A DNA stretch of 64,000 nucleotides. Origin: Larimichthys crocea (lineage: Eukaryota; Chordata; Actinopteri; Sciaenidae). A program made the translations under genes and the position numbers. Location of the stretch: assembly GCF_000972845.2 (NCBI RefSeq), contig NC_040027.1, positions 12,515,760-12,579,759 of the forward strand, read 5' to 3'. The notes under the pieces were generated by a model, which saw only the letters and a program-made list of their open reading frames with translations, was not told the origin of the DNA and made no database searches. This document shows, piece after piece, positions 47,101 to 55,414 of the stretch; within the stretch, counting starts at the first letter, position 1; each line of letters starts with the position of its first letter.

Positions 47101-50100
47101 AACCGGTTGTGGAAAGCATTAGCCGCAGAGCAGAGCAGCAGACAGCCTAACCTTGGCTGTGCACTGTGCTGCACTGATAGATAACACAAGAACAACCCTG
47201 CAATGACACAGCTCCACTCCAAAATCTGCACCTATCAAACACACTCGGCATCTAATGTGACCTGAATGAAAAAACAAATGAAAAATTAAAGAAAAAAACA
47301 AACAAACAACCTCTTCTTTTCCCTCTGGTCGGTCTGTTCAGCACATTTCTCATGCCACATTGTGCTGGCCCAGCACTTCTTTTTTTTTTTTTTTTTTAAA
47401 CCAAGGGCTATTTTTATCATGTTACACATTTGCATCACAAAAGGAGGCCGGGCCTATACCTTAAAGAAAGGGGAGTGGCCTGGATAAAAAGCTACACAAA
47501 TACACATCAAAGCTGGATTTGAATGTTCAAAGCTGCCGTCGGCAGGATGTTTGATATTTTGGTTGTATTAGCAGCTCTGGCACAGGTTGCACCAAGGCAG
47601 TATGGGACTCACAGGGGTTGTGTGAGGGGTAAGAAGGGGGCATAGATCAGCACATCTATTTTGGAACCTTTGAAGATGAAGATATGGCTTGTGCTCAGCT
47701 GTGTGCTCAGGCCAGGAAGTCTTCCTGGATTTCTATCTGATTCACTACAAAGACCAAGAGGAAATATAAAGACTGACAGCACCTGGATGGCCCTGCAGAC
47801 ACCTGCCTGGAAGACATTTATCCATTCAGTGTTTTCAAACGCATCTGTGCACGTACACACCCTTACCAGTGTTCACCTCTGTCCTTCAACTCCACAGGAT
47901 TATTTATTATGACACGTGTTGCAGCTTCACAAACACACACACACACACATGTGGTCAGATTGCCATTAGTCATTTGTACAGCTGCATGATGAGCGATGTG
48001 AGTCCACAGGGAGTAATGATGGGGCCCTTTCCACCTGAAATCTCCATATTTCACTTAATTGTACTCCCCCAGCCTCTTAAAACAACTCCTTTGTTCATAA
48101 TTTTAGCATTAGAATCATCTATTAAGTGAGCCTGTATATAAGTAAGTGTGCTGCTTTTTCCCATCGGTGGGGTGACTTACATCGTGGAGGGAGAAACTTC
48201 TTCATATTGACATTGGATGGAGCGGGCAGATCATTAAAAGTAATTGGATCCTCCTCTGGGGACATCTTGGTATCCTCCTGCAATGTAAACATGTGTATTA
48301 ATAGCTTCAGTGATTGTGACTATGTCTCATTATCACACACACACACACACACACATTACCTGAGTATTGTTTCCTTCAACATTGAGACACTGACGCTGTT
48401 TCTTTCTGCCGCTGGATTGTCCTCCAATAAAATCAGAGGTAGGACTTGACTCTCTGTCGATCAGGTCACATCAAAACCAGGCGAAATGTGTTAAAGAGTG
48501 TTAAAGATAAGTGTATTTAAATAACATTTTTAAAATCAGGATACTACCCTGTCCCAGTCTCACCCCTCATGCTGCTACTACAACCCCCTGCAGGTCCATT
48601 AACACATTAAACCTCTTTATCTGGGTCATCTCGCCTTCTTCACAAAACAAAATAGCAATTTACAGTCCTAACCCCCCCATAACAAACCACCCCCACCACC
48701 AATATCCCTCAAGCATGCACACACACACACTGACACATGGGACACTAACCTCTTTCTGTCACTAAGACTTAATCAACGGTCGAGGAAAACATACAGAAAA
48801 AGGAATAACAACTACATCTGATGGCAACACAATAGGAAAGTGCTTGGAGGTCTTTAATGTCTCTTCTGCTTGATTCAGCTATAAAATACACAACAAATAA
48901 AAATAGCTCTGCTGTGAGAGAACACGGATTCTTTTTACATTCTGATACGGCATCATTTAAAATTGAAATGCTGTATCGCGTGGTAGGCAACACCAGCGCG
49001 AATACATCACACGCAAACACAGCCAGACCCTCGTTAGGCAAGCATCACAGTTTCAGACTCTCAGAGAATGAGACGGCTGCTGTATCAAAGCCTCATTGAA
49101 CACATCATCCACTGCATAATAGAGTGTGTGTATTTGTCTCTGGCATGCTACAGTATGACTTCCTGGTTCCCCTCTGGTCCAGCGCTGTCACTGAGAAACA
49201 CAAAGATGTTTGATGCCAGACCCACATGACCTCCCCCGAGGGGTAACCTTGCAGTCGGACGAGAACATAATCAAAGGACAATTCTTTAATTAAGCGGCCA
49301 GTACTGCCAGTCAGCTTCCTTGACAACCATTCAACTGAATGGGAGAGAGTTGGGGGAAAGATGCTGCTGTGTATGAGCAAAAGCTCTTATAGGCATACAG
49401 CACCTGGCCCATAAATAAAAGCAAAATGCATGCTGGGACTGGATGTTATTTACTAACATGACAAGCATCTGCTCCTCATGAGTGTATACATAAATGACTG
49501 GGGACCATAAATGAGCTGTAAAGCTCCATGGGCGTAGTCAACACGGGCTTCAGTCAGCTCTGGTGCTCAAAGCTTCACATTAGTGTGAAGGGGACTGTAC
49601 GCACAGCGAAGCAGGAACGGAACGATTTAACACAAAACTGACCCCTTTAATTCAGACGCGTTTGATTTTTCTTTTTTTCTAAAACTGTGTGATTATTCCA
49701 GTACATGTAAATAAATTCAGTACAGTAGTTGGCATTATACTGGTATTAAGTATTAGGATATTTTTCTTAAATAAAAGTAGCAATCCAATAATTCAGAAAT
49801 ACTCATTCAAGTTCCGCATATGTTTACTTACAGTAAGAAGTATTAAGAGCAAAATGTACCAAGTATCCAAAGTAAAAGTACTCATTAGACCTGTCCAAGT
49901 TTTATATTGTATATGGATTAGTATTACTGATGCATCAACATGTGAGCAGCATTTTGGGTTGTCATGTTGCAGTTGGTACAGCTAATATTAACTTTCTATA
50001 TCTATTCTGCAATATTTTCCTCTGCATGGAAGCAGAGTAGAAGTATAATGTAGCATAAAATGTAAATATCTAAGTTACTGTCAGTATAAGTACATGAAAA

Positions 50101-53100
50101 CTGTACTTACTGCATTAAATTTCATGGTCCATAGTAATGGCGAGATGTTAAAAAAAAACTGCTGTCTTAAAGTCTGAAATATTAACTGTCAAATATTGTT
50201 CATCATGAAGCTCTAAATCAATCAATGTAGACAGATCTCTTTATATTACTCTGTGTCTGTGTATGCATACCTTCTATGATATTTCACTTCAGCCTTAAAC
50301 AGATGAACATTAGTCTCTGTTTACCTCAACACACACACTGGATCCCTTGCCAAAACAACCCTAATATGCTGAGCCCAACTTAGGATCACAGAAAACAGAT
50401 GGCACCAGACTGATAGTTGTTGTGTCACAAACAGAAACAACCAGCTGCCAACTTTTCCAGCAGGCTCTGAGCTCAGAGTAGGGAGGAGTGAGATATGGGG
50501 TGGAGCACTGAGCACACAGACAATAGGTAGAAGACATGTTACCAACCTGGAAGCGAGTGTGGGTTGGCTGCCTGAGAAGGGAGGTGCAGAACGAGTCTTC
50601 TTTTCTTCATGGCTAGTGTGCCCCCTCTGGGCCTGAGTGGAATAACAACAACTTCACATTCTTCCACTGCTCTTAAATCTATTCAAAACTCATTCATAAT
50701 TCAAATAGAATCAAGAGCAGTAGTGTCTGTTGTGATTCATGTTTTCAGATTATGTTCATTTTGACTAAATCACTTCATCTTACCATGATATTATTCCATA
50801 GCTTTGTATTAGTGGCACGGCTCTGTAACTGTCGCTTACAGTAGGCGTCCCAGCTTTCTTCATCAAAACCATAGTTAAAGTAATCTGTGATGTCAGCACC
50901 TGAAAGCACACACACAGATACAGCAGCAATTAACAAATTGCGATATGATTATTGACTACCCAGTTGCAATGAATTAGTTTACATTCAGAGGACACCATGG
51001 AGAAAATTGCCAATAATCTACGTGCAGACGAGGTAGAGCAGATCGTCCAATAATCAGGCGATTGGCAGTTTGGCTCCCTCCAGTCTACACGTTCAAGTGC
51101 CATTGGGCAAGATAATGAAGCCCAAATTGCTCCTGAAGGCTGTGCCATCAGTGTGTGTGTGCGCGTGTGTGTATGTGTGTGTGAATGATTAGTTATTTTC
51201 TGATGAGCAGTTGGCACCTAACATGGCAGCCTCTGCCATCAGTGTATGAATGTGTGGGAATGGGTGAATGTGAATGTAGTGTTTAGAGCTTTGAGTGGTT
51301 GGAAGAGCAGAAAGGCGCCATTTACCATTCAAAGTCTACTTACCAGATTTCCTCCATGGCTTTTTATCTTTCGCCTTTGCCCTTGCCTTTCTCTTTGCCC
51401 TCGCCTTCGCCTTCGCCTTCCTCACTGGGGTTCTTTGGATACTGTCCAGTGTATCCATGTCTGGTCTCTCCGTATTATCAACTGTAAAATATTTGATTCA
51501 AGGTGGCTGGAAACACAGCTCAAGACACCTCACAATCGTGACAGGCGTATTAGCCAAGAACTTTAATGTAGAAGAGTATTATTTATTCATTTTTAATAAG
51601 GCCATGGGACATTTTTTTTAGCATAAAGACATAATTAAACTGAGCTGAAGTGCAGTAATGAAGCCGATGATGATGATGTTAGGAATATGCAAAACGTCCA
51701 CTTTTTTAAGGTCAAATATTCCCTGGGTTGTCTGAGCAGTCAACTTGCTGAGCTATATTGAAATTAGGCTGTATTATGAAGAGGCTAAAAGTATGATCCT
51801 TGGCCCTTTTAACAATATTTTTTAGGCTGAATGACAATCAGTTTTTTTATTTAACGAATTACAAATATAAAATCTGATGAAACGTAAAGACCTTCCTGGT
51901 CTTTCTGTCTTTGTGCTTGTGTCGTCTCATCTTCTGAGTCATCACTTTCAGCGTCAATTATCAGAGGCTCAGGTCTCGGTCTCTCCCTACCACTGCAAAA
52001 AAACAAGGGGTACGCACATTATCAACACAGTTATCACCATCATGAAGACATTAACTTGAACATTGAGAAATACTTCTGTCTGTATTGAGCGCTGACCTAA
52101 GTTTAAACAGCACCTCCGCATGTAAAACTAAAAAAGAAAAAAGAAAACATCTCAATGCTACATTTTGACAGCAGTGGGCTCCTGACAAATAATGCACATT
52201 CATGTTATGCCCAACAGGCAAACAAACACAATAAATGCCTGAAAAATTCAACATTATTTTCTCAGAAGATGGATAGTAAACATTTACACTCTCATGCTCA
52301 GAAATCATTGTAGTCATCAGCACTGTCTTCATCATCTTGGACAGACAAATGGCCTCATACAACAAAAGAAACACAATAAAATAATATCCACTTGCATTTT
52401 TAAAATGCAGTTTATTGGGCAGGTGCTGAAACAAAAATATAGTACATAATAATGAGAGCTGGAGAGTGTAGTGCAGCTATTTTTAGTTGAGTGCTTCACT
52501 TAAACTACTCTTGTCGAGACCAATCACAGGCTAAGTGCCCACCTTCACAGATTCTTTAGGGAGTGATATTACTTTATTATAAAAGGAATATCAGTTCCAC
52601 GGCCAGTTACAAAGACAATAAATAAAAGCCATCTGAAAAGAGGCACACCTTATTTATAGAGACGGCTTATGTTCTGTTGGAAAAGACTGATCAATTTTAA
52701 TTTTAGCTTTTCAAATACAAAATTATTGACTGCTCTAGTTTTGTTCAGATTTTTAAGGTGAGTCATTCTAACCATCAGGCTGTAATCCTCTGGATAGCTG
52801 ACACATTCAATTTAAGTCACAAATGCAAAAGAGGACAAAGCTCACACACACACAAAAACAACACTATTGTTGAAGCTTTGGTGCATGTTACCGTAACTTA
52901 CTGTAATTGGCAGGTTATGCCACATTTACTTTGAGGCAAAGAGGCTGGAGAATTCATACCGCAGATATTGTCAGTGCTCCAGTTGTGTGATTGCTTACAT
53001 CCACATTTCCCAGCTCACGAATAAACACTGCTTGCCTGGCAGCAGATTTAATGAGCATCAAAATACCTCTTAATGTCCCGCATGACTGGCTGCACATTTA

Positions 53101-53979
53101 AGGAGAGGTGCGGTCACACACGTATTGTGCAACTATAAAGATCAGTGTCATTATCGTACTGTGAATTACTGTAATGCAGTCAGTTCTAATTGGAAATGAA
53201 CATGCAGTTCACTGCGAATTTATTCAACACTCACTGTCACTGCTGGCGTGTCTAACCTGTGTGTTTTGACCTTAGTTTATAGTCAGAGAGGTATTGGAGA
53301 AATAAGCGTGAAAAGTGACATAACTGTTATAATAGTAAGCAAAAATAATGGTTGTAATCAAATCACTTAAAACCCTAATGTTTAAAATAGCCTTTTCCAT
53401 CTGATTCCATTGCATTGTCCTATTTTAACCTGTTTTTAATGTTTTATTCTTGTAATTTGGTATACTTTTATGGTTATTTTTGTTTGTTTCTGTTATTTGC
53501 TGTCTACTTTTATTTATTGTAAGGTGTCCTTGGGTGACAGAAAGGTGCCTATGAAATAAAATGTATTATTATTATTATTATTATTATTATTTACTTATTA
53601 TTATTATAAATGTAGTGATACACATGTAACATAACATGTAATAACAGGTATTCATATTACCAGTAAAAGCTATAACCACGTATGACAAACAGTATACACA
53701 CCTCTGTGGGCCTCTCAACGGTCTCTTTTAGCTCCTTTTCATATGTTTTCATGTCATAAATCACTGAAACACAAGCCACACAACACACACAAGACAAACT
53801 TTGAGGCCTATTTTCACACTTTGGATTCAGCATGTTGTGCTACAGTGACATTAGCTGTGATACTCTAGCTTAAAAGAAAGATGAACAGATGCATTCATAT
53901 GCAGTTTAAACTTACTTAAATATAATAGATCATCCTCATCTTCGGCCTCAGCTTTAGAATCCGACTCCGGTGAGGACAT
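31952..53979 (-). CDS. fip1l1: fip1l1: Fip1-like pre-mRNA 3'-end-processing factor (diverged copy), whole spliced coding region
   Basis: FIP1L1 is a nuclear subunit of the CPSF complex: its acidic amino terminus contacts poly(A) polymerase, the Fip1 motif contacts CPSF30, and the Arg-rich tail binds U-rich RNA. Fourteen exons were assembled on the minus strand: 53916-53979, 53702-53763, 53067-53089, 51892-51992, 51344-51481, 50784-50899, 50547-50632, 48360-48453, 48181-48277, 44246-44300, 41446-41498, 40692-40884, 32217-32354 and 31952-32117. All have AG acceptors and GT donors and the sum of 1386 nt is a whole number of codons (461 residues). Identity rests on [18 protein letters not shown], on the VERP segment near the amino terminus, on the basic tail KHKKAKR, and on position between lnx1 and scfd2. 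It is much more diverged and shorter than human FIP1L1 (about 594). It may be one of two teleost paralogues. Some small exons could be missing or wrong. Confidence 0.87.
32217..32354 (-). CDS. fip1l1: fip1l1 exon 13 (Arg-rich)
   Basis: Acceptor tatttttcag and donor GCAG|gtccaa, phase 2 to 2. It encodes [19 protein letters not shown] and [11 protein letters not shown], matching [20 protein letters not shown] of human FIP1L1 in composition and order. It is separated from the previous exon by 8.3 kb, in which no further exon was recognised. Confidence 0.85.
32355..40691. other. 8.3-kb fip1l1 intron
   Basis: The largest fip1l1 intron, between the two Arg-rich exons. It contains the TGAGC repeat at 36465 and CA runs near 38635 and 39238. 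Phase 2 is kept across it, so an extra exon of 3n length (for example the human YRYREYAERGYERHR part) could be hidden, but none was recognised. A 113-codon open frame at 35716-36057 (+) shows no family features. Confidence 0.55.
36465..36490. repeat. short (TGAGC)n pentanucleotide repeat
   Basis: Four TGAGC units followed by TAAGC and TGAAA variants, in the large fip1l1 intron. Confidence 0.85.
40692..40884 (-). CDS. fip1l1: fip1l1 exon 12 (start of the Arg/Asp region)
   Basis: Acceptor tttctcttag and donor GCAG|gtgggt, phase 1 to 2, 63 complete codons. It encodes [17 protein letters not shown], comparable with WPSLVDTSKQWDYYARRE of human FIP1L1, and then GSDRDRERT, the start of the Arg/Asp-rich region, which is far shorter than in human. 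Confidence 0.83.
41446..41498 (-). CDS. fip1l1: fip1l1 exon 11
   Basis: Acceptor tttactttcag and donor TCAG|gtactt, phase 2 to 1. The 53 nt encode [17 protein letters not shown], a Ser-rich stretch with no firm human counterpart. Phases fit the neighbours on both sides. Confidence 0.7.
44246..44300 (-). CDS. fip1l1: fip1l1 exon 10 (proline-rich)
   Basis: Acceptor catccatgcag and a consensus donor ACAG|gtgagt, phase 1 to 2. It encodes [17 protein letters not shown], corresponding to the much longer proline-rich region of human FIP1L1. Confidence 0.78.
44819..44872 (+). mobile_element. short copy of a CCATCCATC-type fish repeat
   Basis: The sequence ccatccatccatcaattttc, then ctcatcagggtcacg, resembles a short motif found many times in fish genomes. 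Class unknown. Confidence 0.4.
45085..45155 (+). mobile_element. short repeat tail in a fip1l1 intron
   Basis: The segment tgatttggcacaatataaat followed by aaaattggattgatt resembles the 3' tail of a common fish repeat (TTTGGCGCTATATAAATAAA type). Only the tail is recognisable. Confidence 0.45.
48181..48277 (-). CDS. fip1l1: fip1l1 exon 9
   Basis: Acceptor acattgcag and donor CGAT|gtaagt, phase 0 to 1. It encodes [14 protein letters not shown] and MKKFLPPR. Only an approximate match to the start of the human proline-rich region is seen. Confidence 0.75.
48360..48453 (-). CDS. fip1l1: fip1l1 exon 8
   Basis: Acceptor gatcgacag (poor pyrimidine tract) and donor CAG|gtaatg, phase 2 to 0. It encodes [15 protein letters not shown], similar in layout to DVIGQTITISRVEGRRR of human FIP1L1. 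A CA microsatellite lies immediately beyond the donor. Confidence 0.72.
49740..50115 (+). mobile_element. degenerate dispersed fish repeat (AAAGTA-rich type)
   Basis: Pieces such as aaagtaaaagtactcattag, gatgcatcaacatgtgagca, gcagagtagaagtataatg, tagcataaaatgtaaatatc and agtacatgaaaactgtactt occur in this order in a widespread teleost repeat known from memory. Non-coding. In a fip1l1 intron. Confidence 0.65.
50547..50632 (-). CDS. fip1l1: fip1l1 exon 7
   Basis: Acceptor ttccactcag and donor CCAG|gttggt, phase 0 to 2, open only in the frame continuing from the Fip1 motif. It encodes a low-complexity, basic and Ser/Pro-rich segment ([14 protein letters not shown]). No clear human counterpart. 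Confidence 0.75.
50784..50899 (-). CDS. fip1l1: fip1l1 exon 6: Fip1 motif
   Basis: Acceptor tgctttcag and donor ATG|gtaaga, phase 1 to 0. It encodes [20 protein letters not shown] and KRQLQSR, the signature of the Fip1 family, and is the strongest evidence for this gene. The rest of the exon ([10 protein letters not shown]) differs from human. Confidence 0.95.
51020..51330 (+). mobile_element. degenerate dispersed fish repeat beside fip1l1 exon 5
   Basis: Recognised pieces are cccaaattgctcctgaaggc, tgtgccatcagtgtgtg, gggtgaatgtgaatgtagtg, gagctttgagtggttggaag and gcgccatttaccattc. They occur in this order in a very common fish repeat. A duplicated part (gccatcagtgt at 51146 and 51236) suggests internal rearrangement. 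The class is not assigned. Confidence 0.65.
51344..51481 (-). CDS. fip1l1: fip1l1 exon 5 with a Lys/Ala/Arg tract
   Basis: Acceptor aaatattttacag and donor TCTG|gtaagt, phase 1 to 1. After [18 protein letters not shown] comes a run of alternating Lys/Arg and Ala (51360-51425, about 22 residues), then KKPWRKSG, which continues into the Fip1 motif exon. Human FIP1L1 has an acidic segment (LEVDLDSFEDKPWRKPG) in the same place. The donor is close to a dispersed repeat ending near 51330. Confidence 0.85.
51892..51992 (-). CDS. fip1l1: fip1l1 exon 4 (acidic, Ser/Asp-rich)
   Basis: Acceptor tttttttgcag, donor GAAG|gtcttt (weak), phase 2 to 1. It encodes [19 protein letters not shown], comparable with the TEDDSDSDSDDDEDD acidic region of human FIP1L1. 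The other two frames contain stops immediately after the acceptor. Confidence 0.75.
53067..53089 (-). CDS. fip1l1: possible fip1l1 23-nt microexon
   Basis: Between acceptor aaatgtgcag and donor AAGAG|gtattt lie 23 nt reading PVMRDIK plus two bases. It is the only stretch I found that carries phase 0 into phase 2, which is what exon 2 and the next exon need. Support is therefore by frame, not by homology. Confidence 0.4.
53420..53607 (+). mobile_element. LINE 3'-tail fragment ending in (ATT)n
   Basis: The segment aaggtgtccttgggtgacag followed by aggtgcctatgaaataaaatg and an ATT repeat (53565-53607) is the 3' end I recall for a common fish LINE. No coding part is attached. It lies in a fip1l1 intron. 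Confidence 0.6.
53702..53763 (-). CDS. fip1l1: fip1l1 exon 2
   Basis: Acceptor tgtgtttcag and donor GAG|gtgtgt, phase 1 to 0. It encodes [14 protein letters not shown], which aligns with DLAKDLDENEVERPEE of human FIP1L1. Two weaker donors, 2 and 4 nt downstream, would alter the phase. Confidence 0.8.
53916..53979 (-). CDS. fip1l1: fip1l1 first coding exon (acidic amino terminus)
   Basis: ATG (plus-strand CAT 53977-53979) opens [20 protein letters not shown], closed by donor TTTAA|gtaagt in phase 1. The acidic run followed by a Leu-Tyr pair resembles the EEEEWLYGG start of human FIP1L1. It lies 621 nt from the scfd2 start on the other strand. Confidence 0.8.
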
Positions 53980-54085
53980 TTTAATATAAAAAATAAAATA
54001 AAAAGTCGTTTCAGATTTAAAAACAAACACTTGAACTAACGCTGTAAACAGAAATTTGGGATAATGCAGCCTGACAGCTGAATAC

Positions 54086-54099
54086 GTTTCTATGGAAAC
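54086..54099. promoter_or_regulatory. RFX X-box-like site 1
   Basis: GTTTCTATGGAAAC fits the relaxed X-box GTHNYYATRRNAAC in full. It lies about 107 nt upstream of the fip1l1 ATG. RFX factors bind this inverted repeat in many cilia and testis gene promoters. Confidence 0.6.
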
Positions 54100-54354
54100 G
54101 ATTAAAGGAAGTGACCATTTATGGAATGAAGTCGTCTCGCGCTGGGTTAACCAACTGTAATTAACGGCTAACTTAACCGCTGATATCAACATTTATTAAT
54201 TTTATTTTTTAAATTTTATTTAATTTAATGGCAATTATTTTTTAACCTTTGAATTATGGTCGGAAATCGCTACATAACAATATTAAATCCCGAAAAATTA
54301 ATCGATAAGTCTTTAAATTAACACTCCGACCGCAACTTCTGACAGTTGGTGCTC

Positions 54355-54368
54355 GTTGCCATGACAAC
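54355..54368. promoter_or_regulatory. RFX X-box-like site 2
   Basis: GTTGCCATGACAAC fits the relaxed X-box GTHNYYATRRNAAC in full and is a near-perfect inverted repeat. It lies about 233 nt upstream of the scfd2 ATG and just before the TG repeat. Confidence 0.65.
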
Positions 54369-54377
54369 GCTTCAAGC

Positions 54378-54378
<1 letters not shown>

Positions 54379-54452
<74 letters not shown>
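54379..54452. repeat. (TG)n microsatellite in the divergent promoter
   Basis: About 37 uninterrupted TG units. Reading frames through it (Cys-Val or His-Thr runs) are artefacts. Confidence 0.98.
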
Positions 54453-54453
<1 letters not shown>

Positions 54454-54600
54454 CGTTTTTATACCGCGACGCTCGCTTCGCCACGTCACCTCTGAGAGAC
54501 TCGTGTGTTTGTTTTGGTTTTTTTTCTGCTGCTTCATCATCTCTCACGTGCGTGTTTGCCGTTGTTCGGTCGCATTTAGCTGACACCGACAACCGGCAAC

Positions 54601-55414
54601 ATGTTGACGACGGAGGACTTCACACAGTTCCCGCTCCGGATGTGGGAGAAGGTGCTGTCCAAGGTGAAGAAAGCTGTTGTTTTCATGGATGACAGGTGTG
54701 CCGAGGCTCTGCACTGGAGCGGAGGTGCCGCCGCCTTGTTGGAGGCAGGGGCCAGAAACCTGAAGGAGTTCTCAAGCTTCGAAGCCTGCGGGGCCAATGA
54801 ACCGAAAGCGGTGTTTGTGGTGAGCACCTTGCTGAAGGGGAGAACCGTCGACATCATTAAAGACGTCATATCCCTCAGTCACTTCCAGTACTGCGTCGTG
54901 GTCACCACCGTCGCTCACTCCGTGCACCTGCTCGCCAACAATGTCACGGCGGAGCTGGAAGGCACGCCCGTGTTCGAGCAGTTTGAGGAGAAGCTGTGCG
55001 AGTGGATGGGGAACATGAACTACACGGCTGAAGTCATGCACGCCCCCGTGGTCTTTGCCCCCGTGTCCCAGCAGCTGCTCCTCACACCCATGTTTGCACA
55101 CCTGTTCCCCCTGCTCTCACCTGACCTGCAGCTCATCAACGCCAAACGTCCAGAGAAGAAGAGATTTGGAAGCCTGGCTGATGTGGACGTGCACTCTCTC
55201 CCCGTTGAACTGCAGCTTGAAATCAAATCCTTGGCGTCGGTGTTGAACTCAGTGTTCGATGCCACAGGCACCAGGGAAGAGAGTTTCGCTGTGGGTCCCA
55301 TGAGCCGCATCATCGCGGGGGAACTGGCCAATCACCCTCAAGCCAAAAACCGAAGAAAGACAGCTCCCAATAAGGCGTCCATCATTTTCGTGGACCGGAC
55401 AATGGATCTTACAG
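54601..55414 (+). CDS. scfd2: scfd2 exon 1
   Basis: ATG at 54601 (context caacATGt) opens MLTTEDFTQFPLRMWEKVL, and 271 codons run to donor ACAG|gtgaaa in phase 1. The exon ends at IIFVDRTMDLT, a conserved point of the family. It is GC-richer than the surroundings. Minus-strand open frames across it are shadows. Confidence 0.95.

Larger units (their letters stand above)
40885..50546. other. fip1l1 introns between exons 7 and 12
   Basis: Apart from the four small exons and the repeats listed separately, this is non-coding AT-rich sequence with CA runs at 45921, 47937 and 48335 and a T run at 47380-47397. Confidence 0.55.
51993..53701. other. fip1l1 intronic sequence between exons 2 and 4
   Basis: It contains the possible microexon (53067-53089), the LINE tail (53420-53607) and a 48-codon minus-strand frame at about 52650-52795 of unknown origin. 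Several spurious acceptor-donor pairs occur. Confidence 0.5.
53980..54600. promoter_or_regulatory. divergent promoter region shared by fip1l1 and scfd2
   Basis: The two coding starts face away from each other 621 nt apart. The interval holds two RFX X-box-like sites, a (TG)n run of about 74 nt and a CpG-containing stretch just before scfd2 (54453-54600). Both 5' UTRs must fall in this interval unless non-coding exons lie elsewhere. Confidence 0.7.

Noticed and set aside
52097..52127. Minus-strand 31-nt candidate fip1l1 exon (acceptor tctttttag, donor CTTAG|gtcagc)
   Set aside because: It needs phase 1 entry while exon 2 ends in phase 0 at its best donor; peptide shows no homology.
52650..52795. 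48-codon minus-strand frame starting YPEDYSLM after an acceptor-like cag
   Set aside because: No FIP1 similarity and no phase need; perhaps repeat-derived.
54254..54692. Open frames through the TG microsatellite
   Set aside because: Cys-Val and His-Thr runs are translation of a dinucleotide repeat.
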